A stretch of DNA of 5,280 nucleotides. Source: an uncultured Collinsella sp. (GTDB lineage: Bacteria > Actinomycetota > Coriobacteriia > Coriobacteriales > Coriobacteriaceae). A program made the position numbers and the translations under genes. Below the pieces are notes generated by a model. That model saw only the letters and a program-made list of their open reading frames with translations. It was not told the origin of the DNA and ran no database searches. The stretch is taken from positions 1-5,280 of the forward strand of contig CABTWP010000084.1 in assembly GCA_902488525.1 (NCBI GenBank), given 5' to 3'. This document shows positions 1-4,683 of this stretch, piece after piece. How positions within the stretch are numbered: position 1 is the stretch's first letter; each line of letters begins with the position of its first letter.

Positions 1-176
1 CGGCTGATCCGGTCCGACCGGGCCGCGCGGCAAGGAGATATATTGCCAGACCGGAGGGGCCCCGTGGGCGGGAATCTGGGCGTACACATTTCCTACACAT
101 CTTGTGATCCGACTAACGTTTGCCAGCCGTTAACTACCGCTCGCCGAGCATCTCTTTATATAAGGCAGTCTCATGG
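1..176. other. Left-edge stretch with no defensible gene
   Basis: This stretch runs from the contig edge to the stop codon of the phosphohexomutase gene. The first ~80 bases are very GC-rich and contain short self-complementary pieces: CCGGTC-C-GACCGG at 9-21, GCCGCGCGGC at 22-31, GGCAA/TTGCC arms at 29-33 and 43-47, and GGGGCCCC at 56-63. None has a following T-tract, so I cannot call a terminator for the minus-strand gene that ends at 177. A plus-strand frame is open from base 1 to the TAA at 178-180 and has an AAGGAG sequence five bases before a TTG at 43, but its product and codon use do not look like the neighbouring genes (see findings). No RNA gene was recognised. Confidence 0.5.
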
Positions 177-1577
177 TTAAAGCGGATACGTCCCCCTAGC
201 TAAAGCACAGCCAGCATCGAGCAACTCATCGCGTTCTTCCACCGAGAACCCCTCGGCGTAGACGCGCACCACTGGTTCGGTCCCGCTAGGACGGACCAGC
301 AGCCACGTGTCATCCTCAAATGACAGACGCAAGCCGTCCATATGACTAACGTTTTGCGGCACCTTGCCACAAATCGACTTGGGGTTTACGCCCGGCAGCA
401 GGGTTCGTAACGTTTCGGCATCTTCGGCCTCAAGGCGCAAATCGCGTCGACCGTAACTCGTCTTACCAAAACTGTCCTCGAGTTGGTCGACCAGAACGCC
501 CAAAGGCGCGTCCGTCTTTGCCATAAGCTCACACAGAATCAGACAGGCGAGGATTCCATCGCGCTCGGGCATATGCGCGGCGATGCCGATACCACCGGCT
601 TCTTCGCCGCCCATGAGGACGCCGCCCTTCTTCATCTCCGCCGCTATATATTTGAAACCGACTGGTTTGACGGTCACGCGGCAGCCAAGCGCCTCGGCAA
701 TGCGACGCACGAGCGTCGAGCATGAAAGATTGACGACGACGCGCCCCTCCAAATTACGAAATTGAACCAAGTCGCCCAAAACGAGCGCCATGATCTGATG
801 CGGATGTATATATCTGCCGCGCTCGTCAACCGCGCCGATACGGTCGGCGTCGCCGTCGGTCACCAGGCCAGCGCAAGCTCCGTCCTCGATAACCGTGCGC
901 TCGCAAGCGTCCACCCACGGTTCAACGGGGTCGGGGCAGATATCTTCTTGGTCAGACGCCTGCCCGGCGTGAATCTCGTGCACCTCAACGCCAAGCTCGC
1001 GCAGCAAGTCGGCTAGATAACCCTGGGCTGCGCCGCCCATGGGATCGACAACCACGCGCAGGTGCGCGCCGCGGATGGCTTCGGCATCGACAAACGATGC
1101 CACCGCCTGCATATAGTCAGGAATGATATCCGCGGTGCGATATTGCCCCTCGATCCCCATTGGCTCGGGAGCCATGGTCTCTTCGAGCTCTTCGATGACA
1201 TCCTGGTTGGCGGTCGAGCCGTCACCCATGCGAATCTTGAGGCACAGATAACCCTGCGGATGATGGGACCCCGTCACCATGAGCGCGCCGCACGCCTCAC
1301 CGTCATAAGCCGCCGCCCACGTAAGGGCAGGGGTCGGAACAGATCGCGAAGCGAGCACGGCGTCCAGCCCGTGCGCTGCTAGCACGCCCGCCGCAAGCTC
1401 AGCGAACTCGCTCGCCAGGGGCCGGGTGTCGAACCCTATATATACCGTTTTGCCCGGATTGGTCTTTTGCCACAACTCGCCGACGGCATCGGCGATACGG
1501 GCAACGTTATCGGCAGTGAAGTCCTCATCGACGCGAGCGCGCCAACCGTCAGTTCCAAAATGAATTATCGCGCACAC
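177..1577 (-). CDS. Phosphoglucomutase/phosphomannomutase family protein (alpha-D-phosphohexomutase)
   Basis: This is a cytoplasmic, Mg-dependent enzyme expected to interconvert hexose 6-phosphate and hexose 1-phosphate, feeding nucleotide-sugar and envelope polysaccharide synthesis. Glucose versus mannose preference cannot be read from sequence. The 466-residue length is normal for the superfamily. All four family loops are visible: N-terminal FGTDGWRA (7-14), phosphoserine loop TGSHHP with the likely catalytic Ser104, metal loop DGDADR (241-246), sugar loop GGEEAGG (323-329) followed by PERDG, and C-terminal phosphate loop RPSGTEP (429-435). The frame stays open for 20 more codons upstream to a GTG at 1635-1637. 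I chose the GTG at 1575-1577 because it has GTGAGG nine bases ahead and begins just before the family's conserved N-terminus. Oddities: the serine loop has His where Asn is usual, and the sugar loop has Ala where Ser is usual. The gene sits alone after a terminator at 1702-1730, so it is probably its own transcription unit. The family is certain; the exact substrate is not. Confidence 0.93.
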   Translation of the reverse strand: MCAIIHFGTDGWRARVDEDFTADNVARIADAVGELWQKTNPGKTVYIGFDTRPLASEFAELAAGVLAAHGLDAVLASRSVPTPALTWAAAYDGEACGALMVTGSHHPQGYLCLKIRMGDGSTANQDVIEELEETMAPEPMGIEGQYRTADIIPDYMQAVASFVDAEAIRGAHLRVVVDPMGGAAQGYLADLLRELGVEVHEIHAGQASDQEDICPDPVEPWVDACERTVIEDGACAGLVTDGDADRIGAVDERGRYIHPHQIMALVLGDLVQFRNLEGRVVVNLSCSTLVRRIAEALGCRVTVKPVGFKYIAAEMKKGGVLMGGEEAGGIGIAAHMPERDGILACLILCELMAKTDAPLGVLVDQLEDSFGKTSYGRRDLRLEAEDAETLRTLLPGVNPKSICGKVPQNVSHMDGLRLSFEDDTWLLVRPSGTEPVVRVYAEGFSVEERDELLDAGCALARGTYPL

Positions 1578-1586
1578 GCGCAGACA

Positions 1587-1592
1587 CCTCAC
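1587..1592 (-). promoter_or_regulatory. Ribosome binding site deciding the GTG start of the phosphohexomutase
   Basis: On the minus strand this reads GTGAGG, nine bases before the GTG at 1575-1577. The alternative upstream GTG codons (1590-1592 and 1635-1637) have no comparable purine-rich sequence ahead of them. This supports a 466-residue protein starting just before the FGTDGWRA motif. Confidence 0.55.
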
Positions 1593-1649
1593 AGTGTTTG
1601 GATCATGGTACGCGTGAGGTATACCCGCAACACGCACTCAGCAACCTGC

Positions 1650-1685
1650 CGGCACCAGCATTCACCATTTGGGCAAATGCTGCCG
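1650..1685. repeat. Inverted repeat with two alternative pairings upstream of the phosphohexomutase
   Basis: The left arm (1650-1662, CGGCA-CCA-GCATT) pairs with the right arm (1676-1685, AATGCTGCCG) over 10 bp with a 3-base bulge. A second perfect hairpin, CATTTG-GG-CAAATG (1666-1679), uses part of the same right arm, so the two folds exclude each other. There is no T-tract. The element lies about 70-110 bases upstream of the GTG start at 1577. It could be an operator or a leader structure; its function is unknown. Confidence 0.4.
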
Positions 1686-1701
1686 AGGACATGCAAGCAA
1701 T

Positions 1702-1730
1702 AAAAAAACCGCCCCGTATGGAGCGGTTTT
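1702..1730 (-). terminator. Rho-independent terminator of the regulator/methyltransferase operon
   Basis: Read on the minus strand, an AAAACCGCTCC arm pairs with GGGGCGGTTTT around an ATAC loop and runs into seven Ts. One pair is a U-G wobble in minus-strand RNA but would be a C-A mismatch in plus-strand RNA, which supports the minus direction. It begins five bases after the TAA of the methyltransferase gene (1736-1738). Confidence 0.92.
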
Positions 1731-1735
1731 GCCCT

Positions 1736-2629
1736 TTATATATCGAGCGCCTCGGCCATCGCTGCCGTAGTGATTGCCGTGGTTCCACAGCAACTGCCCA
1801 CCATTGCGGCGCCGGCATGTCTCCATTCGATGCATGCGCGCGCGAAAGCTTCGGGATTCTCGTGCCATACGGGGCCATCCTGAGTCTGGACCGGATCGCC
1901 TACATTGGGACGCACCGTAACGGGAGTAGTCGCCGATGCAACCATCCTGGGCACCGCCGCATTCGCGGCCGCAAGCGAACAGCAATTAACACCAACCGAG
2001 TTTGCGCCGTGTTTTTCGGCGTACAAAACGGCTGCCTCGATGTTGAGGCCATCGCCCAGCAGGTCGCCTTTATCGTCAACGACAAAACTCACCAGAACAG
2101 GCATGCCGTCGGCGGCATCTCGGGCGCCGGCAAGCATGGGCTGCAGATTACGGATAGACGTCACCGTCTCGATCAGCAGACCGTCAACACCAGCATTGAG
2201 CAAGGCGTGCGCCTGTTCGCGCGCAATGCCGCGGATTTCACGATACTCGACAGAGTCCTCGGCAAACCACTCAATACCGATCGGGCCCATCGAGCCCAGC
2301 AGTAGCTGAGGGTGCGCCTGGCGGGCATCGTCGACGGCCCCGCGATTGACCTCCGCCACGGACGGCGCAATCTGGTCGTGCTTGAGGGCATAGCTCGATG
2401 CCTGAAAGGTATTGGTAATGAGCACCTGCGCGCCGGCGGCGACATACAAGCGATGGATACGAGAAACGGTCTGCGGCTCTGCCAGATTCCAAAACGCCGG
2501 TGGAATGTCGGCGGCATCGTACTCACTCAACAAAACACTGCCCATGGGGCCCTGCGCCAACAAGGTCTCGCTCGACAAGCGGCGCGTAAGTTCCTCGGCA
2601 CCAAAGCGGTTGTAATAACTCGTATCCAT
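1736..2629 (-). CDS. Homocysteine S-methyltransferase family protein (stand-alone Hcy-binding domain)
   Basis: This is a predicted cytoplasmic zinc enzyme that moves a methyl group onto L-homocysteine to make methionine. The 297 residues form a single (beta/alpha)8 homocysteine-binding domain like MmuM/YagD and the N-terminal module of MetH. Visible motifs are QGPMGS (26-31), ITNTF (71-75), MGPIG (114-118), LIET (152-155), GVNCC (213-217) and GSCCGTT (278-284). Likely zinc ligands are Cys216, Cys280 and Cys281, with spacing matching MetH-type enzymes. No cobalamin or folate domain is attached, so the methyl donor (S-methylmethionine, SAM, a betaine or a partner corrinoid protein) is open. The ATG at 2627-2629 follows the regulator's stop by 10 bp behind a weak GCGGGA, which suggests co-transcription and perhaps translational coupling. 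A strong terminator follows the stop. The family call is firm; the donor is unknown. Confidence 0.92.
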   Translation of the reverse strand: MDTSYYNRFGAEELTRRLSSETLLAQGPMGSVLLSEYDAADIPPAFWNLAEPQTVSRIHRLYVAAGAQVLITNTFQASSYALKHDQIAPSVAEVNRGAVDDARQAHPQLLLGSMGPIGIEWFAEDSVEYREIRGIAREQAHALLNAGVDGLLIETVTSIRNLQPMLAGARDAADGMPVLVSFVVDDKGDLLGDGLNIEAAVLYAEKHGANSVGVNCCSLAAANAAVPRMVASATTPVTVRPNVGDPVQTQDGPVWHENPEAFARACIEWRHAGAAMVGSCCGTTAITTAAMAEALDI

Positions 2630-2639
2630 ATATATCCCG

Positions 2640-3062
2640 CTATTCCTCGACGCTGATTCCCTGCTTTTCGAGATAGGCGAGCCAGCGGCTCATCGTGTCC
2701 TCGGATAGCGCATGCTCCATCATGCAGGCCTCGGAATCGGCTCGCTCAAATTCGACACCGAGCTCCTGAACCAAAAACGTGCGGATGAGGCGATGACGGT
2801 ACCAGATAGCCGTGCCAACCTCGCGGCCGCGATCGGTCAGGATCACCTTGCCGTAGTGCGATTGCTCGACAAGCTCGGATGCCTTGAGAGCCGAAACCGC
2901 TTTATTGACCGATGCCTTGGAGACGCCAAGGCGCTGCGCGATGTCGACCGATCGCACGCCGTTGGTTTCCCCCTCTTCGCTTTCAATGCGAACCATGCAC
3001 TCCAAGTAGTCTTCGTTCGCCACCGTCAGATGTAGTTCGCGCGAGCTATTTGTCGTATCCAT
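2640..3062 (-). CDS. DtxR/MntR-family metal-dependent transcriptional regulator
   Basis: This is a predicted cytoplasmic DNA-binding repressor that binds DNA when loaded with Mn(II) or Fe(II). Taking the ATG at 3060-3062 gives 140 residues, close to MntR and shorter than DtxR/IdeR because the C-terminal SH3-like domain is absent. The winged helix-turn-helix spans about residues 35-80 (VDIAQRLGVSKASVNKAVSAL, then a wing ending in LTDRGRE). The dimerisation and metal region follows, with YRH (88-90) and EACMMEH (111-117). By eye, D18, E21, H90, E111, C113, E116 and H117 align with family metal ligands. An in-frame ATG at 3081-3083 lacks a ribosome binding site, while the chosen ATG has AAGGGA nine bases ahead. 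It is the first gene of an operon with the methyltransferase and is divergent from pepT, with a perfect palindrome in the shared gap that could be its operator. Metal specificity is inferred, not proven. Confidence 0.9.
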   Translation of the reverse strand: MDTTNSSRELHLTVANEDYLECMVRIESEEGETNGVRSVDIAQRLGVSKASVNKAVSALKASELVEQSHYGKVILTDRGREVGTAIWYRHRLIRTFLVQELGVEFERADSEACMMEHALSEDTMSRWLAYLEKQGISVEE

Positions 3063-3071
3063 GATCTTCCG

Positions 3072-3077
3072 TCCCTT
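3072..3077 (-). promoter_or_regulatory. Ribosome binding site deciding the start of the metalloregulator
   Basis: AAGGGA on the minus strand lies nine bases before the ATG at 3060-3062. The upstream in-frame ATG (3081-3083) would place this sequence inside the gene and has no purine-rich sequence at a suitable distance. The shorter 140-residue product is therefore preferred. Confidence 0.6.
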
Positions 3078-3093
3078 CTGCATTCAATGGCTG

Positions 3094-3099
3094 ATTCTA
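3094..3099 (-). promoter_or_regulatory. Candidate -10 box for the regulator/methyltransferase operon
   Basis: The minus strand reads TAGAAT, five of six matches to TATAAT, about 30 bases before the ATG at 3060-3062. The -35 position at a 17-base spacing reads CATACC, a poor match, and overlaps one arm of the palindrome at 3117-3134. A weak -35 overlapped by an operator fits a regulated promoter. Confidence 0.4.
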
Positions 3100-3116
3100 C
3101 CCCATCCAAGCGTCGT

Positions 3117-3134
3117 GGTATGCCGTGGCATACC
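3117..3134. promoter_or_regulatory. Perfect 18-bp palindrome, candidate operator between divergent genes
   Basis: GGTATGCC-GT-GGCATACC has two perfect 8-base arms around a 2-base centre. It lies in the 120-bp gap between the metalloregulator (start 3062) and pepT (start 3183). It overlaps the expected -35 position of the regulator promoter and lies just upstream of the candidate extended -10 of pepT. DtxR-family proteins bind palindromes of this size as dimers and often regulate their own genes. The sequence is not the classical DtxR or MntR box, so the link to this regulator is inference. Confidence 0.6.
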
Positions 3135-3135
3135 G

Positions 3136-3144
3136 TGCTAGAGT
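3136..3144 (+). promoter_or_regulatory. Candidate extended -10 promoter element for pepT
   Basis: TGCTAGAGT has the TGn extension and a TAGAGT hexamer (four of six matches to TATAAT), about 40 bases before the pepT ATG. No good -35 is visible. The upstream position is taken by the palindrome at 3117-3134, which would place the operator in the -35/-10 interval. Confidence 0.3.
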
Positions 3145-3170
3145 TCTTGTTGCACACGACGACCAAGATT

Positions 3171-3174
3171 GGAG
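3171..3174 (+). promoter_or_regulatory. Ribosome binding site deciding the pepT start
   Basis: GGAG lies eight bases before the ATG at 3183. The frame is open 32 codons further upstream to an ATG at 3087, but that start would read through the palindrome and the promoter region. The start at 3183 gives a protein of the usual peptidase T length. Confidence 0.6.
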
Positions 3175-3182
3175 CGGTCTTT

Positions 3183-4430
3183 ATGGAAAACACCACCACG
3201 AGCCCCGATGTCCTCGAACGCTTTTTGCGCTACGTCCAGATCAACACGCAGTCCGAGGATGCAAACTGCGACCAGGTACCCTCGAGCGCCGTTCAGTTTG
3301 ACCTTGCCAACGTGCTGGCTGAAGAGCTGCGCGAGCTTGGTGCGGAAGATGCCCACGTGACCGAGCACGCCTATGTCTGCGCGCATATCCCCGCAAGTGC
3401 GGGCGCTGAGGACAAGCCCGCCCTGGGCCTGATCGCCCATCTCGACACCACCGAAGTTGCACCGGGCGCCGGCGTGAAGCCGCACATCGTACACTACGAA
3501 GGCGGCGACCTGGTCTGCGGCACGGTTGACGGTAAGCCCGTTGCCATGAGTACCGCCAAGCTTCCCGCCCTGAATGACCTCGCGGGTGAGGACCTGGTCT
3601 GCAGCGATGGCACCACGCTGCTGGGCGCGGACGACAAGGCAGGCGTCGCCGAGATCATGTCGCTTGTCGCGCGTATCGCTCAGGACCCTTCTCTGCCCCA
3701 TCCCGCACTCGGCATTTGCTTCTGCCCTGACGAGGAGATCGGCCACGGAGCCGAGCTGTTGGATATCGATACCTTTGGCTGCAAGTACGCCTACACGGTC
3801 GACGGCGGCCCCATCGGCGAGCTGGAGTGGGAGTGCTTTAACGCCGCCGAGGCGACCGTCCGCTTTGAGGGCCAGTCCATCCACCCGGGCGACGCTAAGG
3901 GCCGTATGGTCAACGCAGGCAATCTGTTCTGTGACTTCAACGCGTTACTCCCCTACGTGCAGCGCCCGGAGTATACGGAAGGCTACGAGGGCTTTTATCA
4001 CCTTGAGGGTGTATCTGCGACCGTCGATCACGCCACAGCGCGCTATATCGTCCGCGACCATGACGCCGCCAAGTTCCAGCAGAAACTCGACCTTGTTGAT
4101 GCCGCCGCCTCGATGCTCAACCAGCGTCTGGGTGAGGAGCGCGTGACGGTCGAGATTAAGCAGCAGTATCGAAATATGGCCGAGATCGTTCGTGACTATC
4201 CCGAGCTTATTGATGTTGCCAAGGAAGCCTACCTTGCCTGCGGCGTTGAGCCCCAAGTGCTGCCGATTCGCGGCGGCACCGACGGCGCTCAGCTGTCGTT
4301 CCGCGGTCTGCCCTGCCCCAACCTTTCCACCGGCGGCTATTGCTACCACGGCGTCAACGAGTTCGTCCCGGTCAGTTCGCTCGTCAAGATGACCGACGTG
4401 CTCCAGGAGCTCGTCGCCCGCTTTGCATAG
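3183..4430 (+). CDS. pepT: Peptidase T (tripeptide aminopeptidase, M20 family)
   Basis: This is a cytoplasmic dizinc aminopeptidase that removes the N-terminal residue from tripeptides, supplying amino acids during peptide-based growth. The 415 residues match the usual PepT length of about 410. Family motifs appear in order: AHLDT (85-89, metal ligand His86 and catalytic Asp88), GADDKAG (148-154, bridging Asp150), DEEIG (183-187, general base Glu184 and ligand Glu185), VDGG (206-209, Asp207), the dimerisation-domain signature IHPGDAKGRMVNA (233-245), and YCYHGVNEF (386-394, metal ligand His389). The start at 3183 follows GGAG. The gene is divergent from the metalloregulator across a gap with an 18-bp palindrome and is followed 24 bases later by a strong terminator, so it is monocistronic. 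All catalytic residues expected for an active enzyme are present. Control by the neighbouring regulator is plausible but unproven. Confidence 0.96.
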   Translation: MENTTTSPDVLERFLRYVQINTQSEDANCDQVPSSAVQFDLANVLAEELRELGAEDAHVTEHAYVCAHIPASAGAEDKPALGLIAHLDTTEVAPGAGVKPHIVHYEGGDLVCGTVDGKPVAMSTAKLPALNDLAGEDLVCSDGTTLLGADDKAGVAEIMSLVARIAQDPSLPHPALGICFCPDEEIGHGAELLDIDTFGCKYAYTVDGGPIGELEWECFNAAEATVRFEGQSIHPGDAKGRMVNAGNLFCDFNALLPYVQRPEYTEGYEGFYHLEGVSATVDHATARYIVRDHDAAKFQQKLDLVDAAASMLNQRLGEERVTVEIKQQYRNMAEIVRDYPELIDVAKEAYLACGVEPQVLPIRGGTDGAQLSFRGLPCPNLSTGGYCYHGVNEFVPVSSLVKMTDVLQELVARFA

Positions 4431-4454
4431 GGAACTCGAACAATCCAGGTAAGC

Positions 4455-4495
4455 AAAACCGCCCCGTCCTCAAAACCGAGAACGGGGCGGTTTTT
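4455..4495 (+). terminator. Rho-independent terminator of pepT
   Basis: The arms AAAACCGCCCCGT (4455-4467) and ACGGGGCGGTTTT (4482-4494) pair perfectly over 13 bp, with a further CTC/GAG pairing inside the loop, and end in TTTTT (4491-4495). It starts 24 bases after the pepT stop. The A-run on the other side could let it work in both directions. Confidence 0.95.
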
Positions 4496-4533
4496 GGTGC
4501 AAGGGGAGTAGTCAGCACCGCAGGTTGAGCCAA
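4496..4533. other. Intergenic spacer
   Basis: This short spacer lies between the pepT terminator and the long inverted repeat. I see no gene, promoter or hairpin in it. Confidence 0.4.
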
Positions 4534-4651
4534 CGTCAGCGAGCGACGTCCAAGGCGAACAAGTTGGCATGAAAAAGGCAGGGCATTGACCTTCTGGTCA
4601 TGCCCTGCCTTTTGAATGACAAATTGTCGCCTTGGGCGGCGCGCAGCGTCG
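4534..4651. repeat. Long imperfect inverted repeat centred on a terminator
   Basis: The outer arms extend well past the terminator hairpin at 4572-4613. The segment from 4534 pairs with the reverse complement of the segment ending at 4651. By hand alignment, about 40 of 51 positions match with a one-base gap. The shared core CCAAGGCGA occurs at 4550-4558 and, inverted, at 4627-4635. This is longer than a normal terminator needs and resembles a REP-like or MITE-like extragenic palindrome. Whether it recurs in the genome cannot be seen here. Confidence 0.5.
4572..4613 (-). terminator. Rho-independent terminator facing the LCP gene, possibly bidirectional
   Basis: The arms 4573-4591 and 4596-4613 pair over 18 bp with one bulged T and a TTCT loop, built on GGCAGGGCA/TGCCCTGCC. 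Minus-strand transcripts would end in five Ts (4572-4576), and plus-strand transcripts in four. It lies about 70 bases past the LCP stop codon and backs onto the pepT terminator, as expected between convergent genes. Confidence 0.88.
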
Positions 4652-4655
4652 AGCC

Positions 4656-4683
4656 GTTACGGCGTTTGGTAAAACGCCGTAAC
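4656..4683 (-). repeat. Perfect 12-bp hairpin directly after the LCP stop codon
   Basis: The arms GTTACGGCGTTT (4656-4667) and AAACGCCGTAAC (4672-4683) are perfectly complementary around a GGTA loop. The outer base touches the TAA of the LCP gene (4684-4686). No T-tract follows on either strand, so it is not a standard terminator, and the true terminator is the next hairpin. It may protect the 3' end of the mRNA or be a small repeat element; its function is unknown. Confidence 0.6.

Noticed and set aside
60..110. A GGGAA...GG-like stretch suggesting a cobalamin riboswitch near the methyltransferase theme
   Set aside because: The B12 box and the remaining conserved core are missing, and it is not placed ahead of a suitable gene.
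114..132. TAACG/CGTTA arms as a terminator for the phosphohexomutase
   Set aside because: The stem is only five base pairs with no T-tract on the minus strand, which is too weak to call.
1598..2305. A 235-codon plus-strand open frame opposite the methyltransferase
   Set aside because: It is antisense to a gene with clear family motifs, shows no recognisable domain and has Arg/His/Cys-rich composition typical of a shadow frame in GC-rich DNA.
3087..3182. A 32-codon N-terminal extension of pepT starting at the ATG at 3087
   Set aside because: It would translate through the palindrome and promoter region and has no ribosome binding site, while the ATG at 3183 has GGAG and gives the usual PepT length.
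3138..3884. A 248-codon minus-strand open frame opposite pepT
   Set aside because: It lies fully within a pepT gene that has all catalytic motifs, has no plausible product of its own, and arises from GC-rich third positions.
4431..4683. Possible small genes in the convergent gap
   Set aside because: Open frames here run through strong terminator hairpins, lack ribosome binding sites and show no recognisable product.
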